Origin: Dicyema japonicum
Lineage: Eukaryota > Dicyemida > Rhombozoa > Dicyemidae
Assembly: GCA_011109175.1 (NCBI GenBank)
Contig: RDEW01000006.1
Coordinates: 657,232 to 721,231 of the forward strand
Direction of reading: 5' to 3'
DNA length: 64,000 bases
Under the pieces are notes generated by a model. That model searched no databases, was not told where the DNA came from, and saw only the letters and a program-made list of their open reading frames with translations. The translations under genes were made by a program, and so were the position numbers. Shown one piece after another: positions 42,039-52,813 of this stretch; within the stretch, counting starts at the first letter, position 1, and the number at the start of each line of letters is the position of its first letter.

Positions 42039-43431
42039 ATGCGTTTTAATTCTTTATTGTGGAGATCTGCATTGCCTCTTTTTCTTATGATATCTTCTCC
42101 GTTATTCGCTCTACTGTTATGGTATAACTTTTCTATGAAGAAATAGCTTTATAAATTTAGAATCCGATGGAACATTCTCGAATCTTAACGAGAATTCTTT
42201 ATGGGGACTTTTATTTAAAATTTTGCATAAACGTCCAGTCACTTTGTTCTCGGTCGCAATCATAATTGGATATTCTGTACTGAGTCTTACTTTGATGCGG
42301 ACACTTCCCGGTTAATTTATTTCAACTCATTCAAAGGCAACCTACTTCCTGGTAGTCCCTCTGAAAGTGGGTTTACTCCGTTTTTCAAGGATAATGGATT
42401 TAAGCAATATATTTCAACAATGCTCATTTTATGCTGTTTGCAAATTTTTTTAAAAAATTATGGCTTATCGATTTCGATTATATATGACTCTCTTCAAGAG
42501 ATATGCTACTGTCTTAACTTTTTTGCTTTGATTTTCTGCTTTTTTCTTTTGTTCAAAGGAATTTATTATCCGACCAACGACGATTGCAAACCATCGGGGA
42601 ATCTGATTTTTGATTATTACTGGGGGACAGAGCTTTATCCGAAGGTCTGGAATGTTGACATTAAGGTAGGGCTAATTTGATGACATAGGTTTTTACAAAT
42701 TGCAGATTTGGGATGCTCGTGTGGGCAATTTTAGTTTGCGTATATAGCGTTAAGAGTTGGGAGTTGCATGGGTTTGTCGATTCAATGTTTGTCAATTCAT
42801 TCCTACAATTATGCTACATTACCAAATTCTTTTGGTGGGAGATTGGATACATGCGGACAATCGATATCGCCGTTGATAGAGCGGGTTTTTATATTTGTTG
42901 GGGATGTCTTGTGTATGTGCCGACGTTGTACACTATTGTTTGTATCAGTAGGCTTTTATTTTAGACGGGAATGTATCTTGTTAAACACCCAGTTCATCTC
43001 GGAACAGCTTGTTCGGTTTTAATCCTATTTTCTGGATTGATTTCTATTTATATAAATTATAGTATTGATTGGCAAAAGAAGATAGTAAGGGAAACACGTG
43101 GAAATTGCCTAATTTGGAGTCAAAAACCAAAAATGATAAGAGCGGCCTATATTACAACAGAAAATAAAAATGTCATTCTTTTTTGTTAGCAAGTGGATGG
43201 TGGGGCTTGAGTCGACATTTTAATTATTTTTCTGAGCTGTGTTCTGCACTTTGTTGGACATTGCCTTGTGGGTTCTCCAGTTTAGTTCCATACACCTATT
43301 TTATCTTCCTTTTCGTTCTTTTAATTCATCGTAGCATTCGTGACGAAAAGAAATGCAGTTTGAAATATGGAAACCATTGGAAGGAATATTGCACTGCCGT
43401 GCCTTATAAGATTTTCCCGTTTATTTACTAA
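42039..43431 (+). CDS. DHCR7: 7-dehydrocholesterol reductase
   Basis: DHCR7 reduces the C7-C8 double bond of 7-dehydrocholesterol with NADPH in the ER membrane, the last step of cholesterol synthesis. Matches along the family: GIYYPTNDDCKPSGNLIFDY; FWWEIGYMRTIDIAVDRAGF; YLVKHPVHLGTACSV; GNCLIWSQKPKMIRAAYITT; ASGWWGLSRHFNYFSELCSA; RDEKKCSLKYGNHWKEYC; and the VPYKIFPFIY terminus. RHFNY and NCLIWSQKPK distinguish it from C14 reductases (LBR/TM7SF2). Introns at 42122-42146, 42311-42336, 42666-42688 and 42938-42964 (23-27 nt). One base is missing at T6 43179-43184, immediately before LLASGWWG. Several membrane helices are visible. Start at 42039 is the only ATG in frame; about 427 residues. Confidence 0.9.
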
Positions 43432-43974
43432 ATGATTTAATTGGCTAAATTTCATTTTTTGAATAAAATTACATTTTTTTGTTATAAAAAATTAATTTTT
43501 TAACACCAGTTTCGCTGACTTGTAGCAAACTGGCGATTTTCAAAAGCGCGCAGCTAAGACAGGACGCTTCTATTAGATTAGAAATTATTTTTTAGGAAAA
43601 AGGGACCGATCCCTCAAAACATGGAGATTATTTCAAGTGATAAACTGGTCATATCACCCAGGACTCTATGATATACAACAATAACTATTCTGTTAGTATT
43701 AGAGTTTAATGTGTCATCATGGAATTAAACACTGTTTCAATATTGGGCGATACATTTTATATTTTGGGCTATGAAATTCTAATTTTGGGCGATGAAATTT
43801 TATTTATTTATATAAATCCGTGAAACACCAGAAAAACGTCTCTACCATTTTTAAATGGGACAGTCACCAGGAGTAGTTGTCACAATATAAGGTAGCTGGT
43901 TAAGTGGAGCGAATATTACTATTTGTATCTTTGAAATTTATTTACATAACCTCAGGAACAGAGAAAGAAGGTAA
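43432..43974. repeat. Spacer with a short tandem repeat (43741-43802)
   Basis: Three copies of a 21-22 bp unit (ATTTTGGGC(G/T)ATGAAATT) lie at 43741-43802. No gene. Confidence 0.45.
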
Positions 43975-44429
43975 TAGTAACCAAACTAATTAGGTGACCC
44001 CGGTTCCTCTTATCACTCTCGTTATTTTCATACTGTGCTTATCAAGGGACCTCACCGTTACCGTTAAATATGAAAAGCGCGAAATAAATTTCATATTAAT
44101 AGAAACTGACCATTTCACGATGCTCAGTCTACAATTCCTTGACAAGTGTAAAACGACAGGACATCCAGCTCACTTCTTATTGGTCTCCTCAAAAAAAGGT
44201 TAATTATTCCTACCCTTAGTGATCTCGGATTCTACGAACTATCCCAGAGACTGAACTTCTCACTCACTACAGAAAACAATCTATGACTGGATATTTACTA
44301 AAGCCATCAGAAGCGCTGGTATCAACATTGTTGACGGAATCAAAGCTTCCCTACTACGGGAGTTCGTGTACATCTGCCACGCCACCACATGGATTTACAT
44401 TCATATCTATACAGGATTTGACAATCGTC
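43975..44429. other. Spacer beginning with a minus-strand GIT-type LINE tail
   Basis: ACTAATTAGGTGACCCCGGT at 43983-44002 is the reverse complement of the GIT/GVT tail. A 69-codon + frame at 43994-44203 is not recognised. Confidence 0.35.
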
Positions 44430-44620
44430 CTTTCCATCATGACCATCATGTTTTTTGACGACCAAAATACAGGTCACCTCTTCTCTTGGCCGGGTCCACC
44501 TCCTAGTCCTTCACAGAACCAATATACCTGTCAGATCTCTGTGAGCATCCGCTCTTGGCTGTAACATTCTTGTTAGACACCGGTTTCTTTCACTCGAGAG
44601 ACCGGGAGTAAATAAATAAA
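44430..44620 (+). mobile_element. LINE 3' end, 'DLWE..P' family
   Basis: Reads EPIYLSDLCEHPLLAVTFLL then DTGFFHSRDRE, followed by GAGAGACCGGGAGTAAATAA. Same family as 8425-8690. Confidence 0.65.
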
Positions 44621-45286
44621 ATAAATAATGGAACTTTCCCTTATGATTCTCGGACTGGTTCCTGATAAATAATACTGGATAGACTGAGGACACGTGTATA
44701 AGAGAAACAAACCGATCAGAGGAATCCGGAATGAAAACTGAGAAACTAGATTAAATACTTAGAAAGAAGACAGAAAAACAGGAAAATATTGGGGACAATT
44801 CCTTTGACTAAGTTAGATTTAGTCAAGTAAGAAAATAACAGGTGTAACCTTCTGTACAATGCCTTTATAATCTCGATTCTAAAGTATAATGCCACATGGA
44901 GAATAGCAGGTTCTGAACTAGCCAAAAATGGACGTGTTCCATCGAAGACAACTAGGGACTTCATTGGAAAGAAGTGTCAAGAAAGACTTCAACCAATAGA
45001 TTGCATCTCTTTAAAGGTCAGAATACTGTCAGAGATAATCCTCAAAGACCGGTGGAAACTCTTTTGACATGTTATACGCTTAAACACTTCAGCTCTCGGT
45101 CAACTACGTGATTGAGAATTACTCTGCGCCATCAATTACTGGAAAATGTCGAGGAAAACAAAACAACCCTATCAGCTGTGCTAAACGATGACATGTCTTA
45201 CTAAACTAGTTAAAATGAGTTTTGTTCGTAATTATAAGCCAAGTGAATCATTTGGCTTTATCCAAAGTCTTAGTGATAACACAGTA
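44621..45286. mobile_element. Spacer with an RTE-like RT C-terminal remnant (44960-45210, +)
   Basis: Reads CISLKVRILSEIILKDRWKL followed by F-stop-HVIRLNTSALGQL: the 'RW.LFGH..RL' ending seen at 2854-3132. The rest is unassigned. Confidence 0.45.
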
Positions 45287-45565
45287 TGGTGTCACATGAC
45301 TACTTGATTAAAGATTATGTTTGTTTCGTCTGTTCCTCCTCTCTCCTTTCCACTAAGTGTCGTCATGGTGCCCAGTGCCAAAGTGGCACAAAAAAAGACC
45401 ATATGCTCCTCTCCACTTTACTGGAGGGGTTCCCACAACTGCAAGGAATGAACATCTTTTACCTTTTATGCTGGTTCTGGATGACCTTGTTGACGTTGAA
45501 GTACTCTGTTTTAGTGACAGTGGAAACTGAACATAATAAGTTGTTAATTAACTTCTTTTTGTGTA
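45287..45565 (+). mobile_element. SINE, copy 3 (diverged)
   Basis: Shares CGTCTGTTCCTCCTCTCTC, GCCCAGTGCCA..GGCACAAAA, ACTGGAGGGGTTCCCACAAC and GCTGGTTCTGGATGA with the copies at 37224 and 51632. The tail stops short of the GTATCC segment. Confidence 0.68.
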
Positions 45566-46420
45566 TAATAATACTGCACTTTGCGAAGAACAATATTAGC
45601 TATAACTCCTTCCAGGTAGGAGATACATTTATTTTAAGTAAAGAACAGTTATCATAACTAATCGTAGAGGGAGAACCAAAGAATGTTCTTACTTTTTTTG
45701 TTGGGTGTGAGTCCTTTATAGACGATCCGGTTCTTCAGTGAGATGCGTGGAACCTTCTGTCGGAATGTACAGAGGCGAGATTCAAACTAGGAAGGCATCA
45801 GGCCTTTATTTTCCATGTATCCTAACAATTATGGCGATGTTTTGACTTTATAAATCCGAAATTTTGACATAAAATTGACTTTATTAACATTTTGACTTTA
45901 TGAAAAATTTATCTAGAAAATTTTCTACACTTTTGTATTGAAGGAAGTAAAACGATAACAAGTTTTGAAACTTTAATGTTCAACTTATGCAAATAAAATC
46001 ATATTCGAGTAAGCATTAGTGACCCCATTAGTCCTAGAGTAGGTAGATGAATGAGAAAATTTTAGTGACACCTGTAAAAAGTAATAAAAGTGATTTCCTG
46101 TTAGTTTGAAATGTTTATCAGACGAAAGATTCAATAAAAAATTGGAGTTCAAAAATTCGTGAATTGATAGAAAATTCAGCAGGATATTTTCTAATAACGG
46201 TCTTAAACCTTTTTAATCACCTTCCTGATTGAAAGTGGCATAACAGTTGATGACACGTTAATATTTTGTTCAAAAACTCTAAAAAATAAAAATCAATAAA
46301 ATTTTTGACTTTATTGACCTAAAAATTAAAATTTGACTTTTTTACTTTATAACTTTTGATTTATATTATATTTTCGATTAAAAATCACATTTTTATAAGT
46401 TTTAAACAATTTTAAAGAAC
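45566..46420. other. Spacer of repeats and simple sequence
   Basis: 45676-45745 matches 40815-40880 (AATGTTCTTACTTTTTTTGT; GTGTGAGTCCT..TAGAC.ATCCGGTTC). Several copies of a TTTTGACTTTATTGACC-like motif occur near 45850, 45885 and 46305. No gene. Confidence 0.45.
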
Positions 46421-46670
46421 ATGTGCTTGTGCCTCTTGGGCCTATGGAGCTTCAATATCCAATTCATACAAGATCAACTATCTAACAGGCAAACTTGCAC
46501 GTCTAACAAATCTACCCCCGACCTTTTCCCCCAATGCTTCACCACGTCGCAATCAAAAATAACGGCTCCGGCTTCATCGGTCTGTGTGGTCAAGAAACAA
46601 GTCGTTTCTTCCATTCAAGGCTAGAAGCCTCAAATACACGTAATTTGGGGAAAAAACCGACCTTTCTTCA
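46421..46670 (+). mobile_element. LINE GIT-family coding fragment leading into duplication copy B
   Basis: LGKKPTFLQTLVKDDRRLYR, then KAVGTLKEHKKNLSILLRRT and GIT-stop at about 46775. Upstream frames at 46421-46624 look like the same ORF in another phase. Confidence 0.6.
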
Positions 46671-47021
46671 AACTCTAGTGAAAGATGATCGTCGTCTATA
46701 CAGGAAAGCCGTAGGTACTCTGAAAGAACATAAGAAAAACCTCTCGATCCTGTTGAGGCGTACCGGAATCACTTAATTAGTTGGTTTACTCCTTTTTTCT
46801 TGGTGTATCCTTTTCGGGGTTATTGAATAAAGAACATATGATTTTTTGACTTAATTGACTAAAAATCGAACCAGTGTCAGTAGAAACGTCAGGAATTATA
46901 GGAAGCTGGAATTAAGTAAAGTTAAAGATGATGAATATGGGACAGTTGAAATAACATGTGTCCCGCAGTTTGGACTCTTCACTGATGTACCTCGTCAATC
47001 AGCCCTTATATAGAGAGCTGC
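46671..47021 (+). repeat. Near-identical duplication, copy B
   Basis: Counterpart of 40922-41321, without the 50-bp A-rich insertion. Confidence 0.9.
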
Positions 47022-47049
47022 TATTTTCTTTTCCTCAGTCACCATCACT

Positions 47050-47335
47050 GGTCTCAGGAATTTTTATTGATCTGTAACTTCACATCGGACATTATCCAAA
47101 ATCCAGGACAATGTCACCGGCATGATTATTAAACATCAATGGGGATAGCAGTGATCTTTTGGGGATATTTTTGGGACACTATTTGGTAGAGACCGCGTAG
47201 CTGATTTTACATTTCAAAAGTAAACACGTCCCCTTTTTTTGACAGGACTAATGTTTCCAGAAAAAGAATAATATATGAAGCTGGCTCATTTTACTGTTTC
47301 GTGGGTTTCAGAATGGGCGGATGTGTTCAAGTCTC
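47050..47335 (-). mobile_element. CR1/Jockey-like LINE RT scrap
   Basis: The minus strand reads LEHIRPF..NPR (motif 'HIRPI.KP') then SLPNSVPKISPKDHC (degenerate LPNGVPQGSPLSP). Large internal deletion. Confidence 0.6.
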
Positions 47336-47344
47336 CACATTGTT

Positions 47345-47480
47345 GGGATAATTTATTTACCCCCGGTCCTCTCGAGTGAAGAAACCAATGACTAACGAAA
47401 AAACGTTACGGTCAAGAGCGGCTCCAAGAGATCCGATAGGTATCTTTCGTTCTCTTTAGAACTAAGAGGTAGAGCCGGTC
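47345..47480 (-). mobile_element. LINE 3' end, 'DLWE..P' family
   Basis: Minus strand ERYLSDLLEPLLTVTFF then CTCGAGAGGACCGGGGGTAA. Same family as 8425-8690. Confidence 0.6.
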
Positions 47481-48486
47481 AAGATAAAGTTGAGATAAAG
47501 TTTGCTTTATTAGAAAAGTCGCAGATTTTTGTTCAAAGAGATTTTGTAGAATTTCCAAGAGAATCCTATCAGACACGTGAGAGCCAGTTATTTTCATTTT
47601 TATTTACCTCGCATCATTTTTATTGGACTACGGTTCTTTTTCTAAAAAGCGATAATATGCGACAACGTCATCATTACCACGTTTATTATTGACTGGAAAT
47701 GTGTTCCTCAATCTTTGTTGACTGCTGTGTTTTTTAATACTGATTTGCAATTTTTGAGGAAATCCGGGGACACTGAATAAGAAAAACAAAGAAAAATTAA
47801 ATTATTCGGTGATCCCAGTCCGCGCGATCAGTTGTGCCATCCTGAGGCTATAGTCCATCATCAATGGGATATATAATTAATAAAGAATTATCTCCAATTT
47901 AAGTTAATATCTCCCATCAAAAATTTCATATCCGGATCCCACGTGCATTTGACACTTTCTTTATTCAGAACTTCGGGTTCACTTTGTCTCCTGATTCGGT
48001 CACTTCTTCCAAAGTCACCAAAAAGAGAAAGACAGACTTTCATCGCTCACTAAACTAACTAGACATTTCTTCTAATAGATGTACGTCGACACCTCAACCT
48101 GCCAATTAACCTCTAAATAATATGTTCCTAAACTTATATTACAGTAGAAGATGTCATAACCTTACGTCAGGAAGTAAATATAATTTCATCGAATCTGTCA
48201 GAAAGGATGGAAATGTATATCTACTCTAGAGCTTTGGAAATGCTCTAAAACTGTGTGTTAATCACAATGTTTGCTAAAAATCAGTAGATTTATAATTTAT
48301 TATAATTTTTAGAAATATTTTAAAAATTTAGAACCTGATCGCAAAAAAAGACCTTTTAATTATACAAACTAATCAAATTTAATTTTAAGCAGTGGTTAAC
48401 CTAATTAATATTGGAGCCAATTTTTGGTTATATCATTATTTATTGTTGCCCATAATTTTTGATTAAACTCAACAACTAGACAAAAC
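47481..48486. other. Spacer
   Basis: A possible GIT tail scrap at 47810-47835 (minus). The remainder is AT-rich; no gene recognised. Confidence 0.3.
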
Positions 48487-50371
48487 ATGACTGTTAAAAA
48501 GACAATAATTAATATTTGCCATGAAATTGAACAAGTTACATAATAATTTTAACAATCCAGTTTATTGACACCGATGATACTTACAAAGTTGTAACTCTTG
48601 TAGAAGATCTCGAAAATCAATGTAAACTATTATGCAAGGAAACCATGTCTGGAATAATTCGCGGTGTGGTCATTCCTATTCTAAGTATTTGTATTTAGAA
48701 TATTCTAGAAGACTTACTAAATTACAAACTCTATGATTCAGTATGCAGATTTATAGTGGTCTGGCGATGGCTCATTGATTTAGAACACGGGGGAAGCCAA
48801 TAAAAGGGTCTTAATCCAATTGGTGCCCATTTTAGTACCCATGTTGATGGATCTGGTCATTTCATTGGACAAACTGACTGCCCTGGACGTATTCTTATAA
48901 TTAAAGGTCAGATTTTGTATTCTGTAAACTCTATAATATCTCTCTGTCCCAAACGGCTATTTGAGATGTTGAATGATGTTAAACGGAAAATGTGGCTTTT
49001 CTAATAAACTTAGATTTAAACTCTTTGACAATGTTCTCACTTTTGGCGGTTTTTTTTGTTCAAATATAAAAGATGTGGTATATCAGTCGGAAATCTTCGA
49101 ACTACTCATCCATTTTTCAATGGGAGAGTTATTGGGCGTAGATTATATAGATTTACTGTCAAATATATCGGCTGACAACTACATTCAGGCAAATAGTCTT
49201 TAAAACATTCAGACTCTCAGGACATGGGTAAATTGCATAAACGGGACCGATGGACTCATTAAAAGTGCAAAAATTCGTCATTCTGAGGAAGATTGGGTGG
49301 ACTGGAACCCAGGAACTTTGAGATTAATCTGCTGGAACTCAGAAATGGACATTCCACTGTGTCATATTAGACACATCCACATAGAAAGTGATTCCCTCTC
49401 AATGTCTTAGAAAATATACTCAAAATTTGGACTATGTTTGGTTTATGCGTAGAACAGCCAATTTCTTTAACATTCGAAGAAAACGATGCTACTCTCAGAT
49501 TCATTTCCTCCTTCACTGAATCCTGTGAGGCGTTTCTGAACGAAAAGGCGTGTGATTCAGAGTTATGTGAATGTCCCTTTACAACCAATCGCTCACCTAA
49601 GCACGAGGGGCCGAAGCTAAGGTCATCTAAGCAAACAAACAATGAAGTAAGGTATAAATTAAGAGCAGAACGATGATAATGAAAACGTGGTTGTCCAACA
49701 ATTAGAAATAAACAAGAAAGCTGAGGGCGGTTTACAACAGGATGTTATGAACAGACACGTGGTATGATATCTCTCACAATGTAGAGTGAGCGTAAACGTC
49801 CTAAGTTAGACAATTCGGAAATACACAAGCCTGCGATGGCTCCCCCAAACAAATGCGCGTCTCTTCCAGTGACCGACAGTGAATTCGTTGATTCAGTCAA
49901 CCTTGAGTCCCGCATCCAAAAGTGCATTTATTTCGCAGAAAAGTCAATCAAGCGTGAATTGTAGTCATTCACTAATACTGCAGTAACATTTACAGCGACG
50001 CTCAATCAGCTCTCACAAAATATCAAGAACTGGAGAAAATGGCCGAGGAACTAACAAAGGCTGCTAGATATGACTTGGAGAAGATAGAGGTAGCCTTAAT
50101 TATTGTTGGTAGAAGGCATATATTCTGTTCAGGTCGAGGGTTAACGACGTAATAAAGATGTACGAGGCAAAGTACTGGCTGGTTTATTTTAGTTATAAAA
50201 AATTTGAGGAGAAACTATCGAATATGGAGGGCAAGATAACTGATATTACACGTGAGATTCTCTCTGTAAGGACTGAGCTTATTTTAGGTGAAACCCCCCG
50301 AGGAAATTAACATGATGATAGCTAAGGATATCGTCATCCAGTGTATAGAGAGGGCATTCGCAGATTTCTGA
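48487..50371 (+). CDS. Unrecognised multi-exon protein: helical repeats, then a coiled-coil C-terminus
   Basis: Spliced reading: MTVKKTIINICHEIEQ, FIDTDDTYKVVTLVEDLENQ, SGIIRGVVIPILKDLLNYKL, NKRVLIQLVPILVPMLMDLV, ILYSVNSIISLCPKRLFEML, FKLFDNVLTFGG and ENILKIWTMFGLCVEQPISL. A charged middle follows (ERKRPKLDNSEIHKPAMAPP), then SALTKYQELEKMAEELTKAA, VNDVIKMYEAKYWLVYFSYK and the end AKDIVIQCIERAFADF. The hydrophobic helical pairs resemble HEAT/armadillo-like repeats; the C-terminus looks coiled-coil; KRPK is a possible nuclear signal. Introns are mostly 22-26 nt. A missing base at 49407-49408 would join SLSMS to LENILKIW. An in-frame TAA near 49201 and the joint around 48740 remain unresolved. 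No family assigned. Confidence 0.6.
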
Positions 50372-50474
50372 ATTTGGCTTACAAAAAGTTATAATCAACG
50401 TTTTTTGCCATATTTAGTGTTAATAGTATTTGAGAGGTCGTACAACTTTGTGAAGGGTATGTCGGGGGTTCCCC

Positions 50475-51535
50475 TCACAGTTTTCTAACCATATAGATGA
50501 CCAATACCTCATCCTCTGTCTTCCATCCGATTAAATATAAAATATCAAAGTCCGCAACTATCGGATTGGCAAATTCGGGTGGCACATGTCCAGGGAATGG
50601 GAATTCTTTAGTGTAAATCTCATTGGCTCGTGACAGTACTGCACGTGATAGGGAGGGCTTCCGTTTGATAAGACAGTTGGATTCTCCCATATATTGGAGG
50701 TCCTTCATTAGGTGTCTCATTGACGGGTACCCCATCTGCAGTCTCTCCATATCCTAACACGCATAATAGCTCAGTCAAACCACAGTGACTAGTCTAAATC
50801 CCACACTCCTTAAAAGGTCTCCAAGCGAACCGATGGTCACAAACGGCGAAACATGGAGTCCAAATCCCTATTGGTGTTAAATAACCCTACTCCTTCTATC
50901 TCCTCCTCTGCCGCTTGCAAGGAGTGCCTTAACTGACAGAGGGTTTCGTTTCCCAACATAGATGCTATAAAACAGCCCTCGTTTTTCAAGATAGAAAAAA
51001 TCTAATAAACAAAAATATTACATTTTTAAACAGGCCACGTAAGTCGTTAACCCAATGTAGACTATTAATTTAAAAATACAAGACCAGAGATTGCTTATTA
51101 CTATATCGAACGCAAAATCCTCTCTGAAACACAAATTCTCCTCGTCCATTTGTAGAGAATCATGCTGGTCATTGTGTGCTGTACGAATAACGTTAGATAT
51201 TTCGGTTTTCACAAGATATTTAATGATATCATCTTCTAGAGAACGAGCCACGTGGCTTCTATCGCAACCAATTTCAAGGCCAAGAGGAAATTCTCTCTTT
51301 ATGTCGTACATTCTATCAATTAATTCTTGAGCTCCCTAGTGATAAATAGACTTAGTACTCTTTCCTTGAGATAACCCGAATCATGATTAACACGTGCAGA
51401 ATAATTCTTATGTAGAAGTTTAACTTTTCTGTCAAAGATAGGAGCATTTGTACTAGAGCATAATCTCTTCACTAATGACAGATTTCTTGAAATTCTCATA
51501 ATAAATCTCAAGCAACTTTGACAACTTGAATGCAA
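50475..51535 (-). CDS. NDUFAF5: NADH dehydrogenase (complex I) assembly factor 5
   Basis: NDUFAF5 is a mitochondrial methyltransferase-fold protein that hydroxylates an arginine of NDUFS7 during complex I assembly. The translation starts MHSSCQSCLRFIMRISRNLS (basic, Ser-rich, a likely mitochondrial presequence). It continues APIFDRKVKLLHKN, YLKER, then QELIDRMYDIKREFPLGLEI. SAM motif I appears as EIGCDRSHVARSL. Then FAFDIVISNL plus CLHWVNDL, ILKNEGCFIASMLGNETLCQ, FGLHVSPF and YPSMRHLMKDLQYMGESNCL, ending DFDILYLIGWKTED. Each block matches the human protein in order. Five introns of 20-27 nt were placed. The motif I glycines (GCGRG in human) read GCDRS here. Length near 310 residues, slightly shorter than human. 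Confidence 0.92.
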
Positions 51536-51631
51536 ATAAATTTTATTTATTTTTTATAAAACTTAGTTAGTTAAGTTTAACTAATTATTTTGTTGTGTTC
51601 TATGGGGGATTTTGAAAATAGCCGCGTGGCG

Positions 51632-51940
51632 CCATGTGGTGCTTCGTGGCTAATTGATAGAAGTTTCTATTTTGTTCGTCTGTTCCTCCTCTCTCTTCCT
51701 ATTAGAGTGGCGTCATGTGATCCACCTGTCTAGGTGGCGCCCAGTGCCAGGCCGGCACGAAAAAAGATAATTTGCTCTCCCCACTCCACTGGAGGGGTTT
51801 CCACGACTGCAACTATGGACGTCTTTTACCCTTTATGCTGATTCCGGATGGTCTCTTTTTCTGTAGAAGTGGAAACTGGATACACTTAATTAGTTGTTTA
51901 CCTTAACTTCTTTCTCGGTGTATCCGGGGTTAATGAATAT
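51632..51940 (+). mobile_element. SINE (about 305 bp), copy 2
   Basis: Aligns with 37224-37517 throughout. Head GTGGCTAATTGATAGAAG (A-box-like); tail CACTTAATTAGTTGTTTACC..CTCGGTGTATCCGGGGTTA, which parallels the LINE 3' end at 41010-41060. Confidence 0.8.
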
Positions 51941-52009
51941 ATAATAATAAATTGAAAACAAAAACTAGATATTAAATTTTAACTCAATAAAATGCGTTTT
52001 TTTATATTC

Positions 52010-52135
52010 CATACAGGCTTCCATTTCCGAAAATGTAGATCCGCCCTCTGCCATTTCCGTCGCCGACATCACTTCATTCTTTGGCTGGAGAATTTTCATA
52101 ATGGAAATATTCACCAGTAGAATTGGTTAAAGAGA
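52010..52135 (-). repeat. Repeat family X, copy 2 (short)
   Basis: Minus strand ILQPKNEVMSAT; matches 58690-58930 and 34770-34960. Confidence 0.5.
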
Positions 52136-52149
52136 GCCAAGAAAGAAAG

Positions 52150-52640
52150 TATCAAAAGCCAACTAATCAAGTGATCCCAGCTTCTAATAATTCCCACACT
52201 CTCTTTGAGTGGTCGGCCAGCAATCCACTGTCTTCCGGTAATGACTCCTCGAATTTCTGCAGAGTAACTCGATCGTGGTGTCTTTCTACAAAACTGATCT
52301 GGATTTCTCTCAATGGACAACTTTTTCTCCACTTGTGCTTTCTGGTCCCTTGTAGAAATCCGAAAAACCTCAGCCATTTTTTCTGGTCGACTCCTCTGAA
52401 AATAAAGTAAAAATCGATCCTCTTGGAAGAGGAAGCATGATTTTCATCCGGAGTGAGTTTATGTGTTCGATTATTGTGGACGAATGAGCAAATCTCAAGT
52501 CAGAATAAGCGTATTTGATGGTCTGAACAAATCTGGTGAGGTAGGTCACTGGAGGAAAAGGCCTCTTTGCTTGTAGAGTTACATTAATAGCAACGTGCTC
52601 GAGCCAAGAACGTTTAGACGTCTCAACTAACACCAACTGG
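52150..52640 (-). mobile_element. LINE GIT-family C-terminal fragment
   Basis: The minus strand reads RSWLEHVAINVTLQAKRPFP, YLTRFVQTIKYAYSDLRFAH and, after frame changes, SKRVWELLEAGIT-stop near 52165. It lies immediately upstream of CLU. Confidence 0.55.
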
Positions 52641-52813
52641 AATGCGAATCAATCCCCAATGCCGCAGTACTCATTCCTTTTAATTTAAAATATTATTTTT
52701 CCAACTTTTTTAGTCTAAAAGAATTTTCAAATATATTTAAAAGATAAAATTTGTAATTAAAAATTAATGAAAAATTAATTTATTAAATATTATAGTCTCG
52801 TGCAGCCGGTCAA

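Noticed and set aside
42039-43431. Sterol C14 reductase (LBR/TM7SF2) instead of DHCR7
   Set aside because: The NCLIWSQKPK and RHFNY segments and the HPVHL block match DHCR7 specifically.
43741-43802. CRISPR-like or satellite array
   Set aside because: Only three 21-22 bp imperfect units without unique spacers, in a eukaryotic context.
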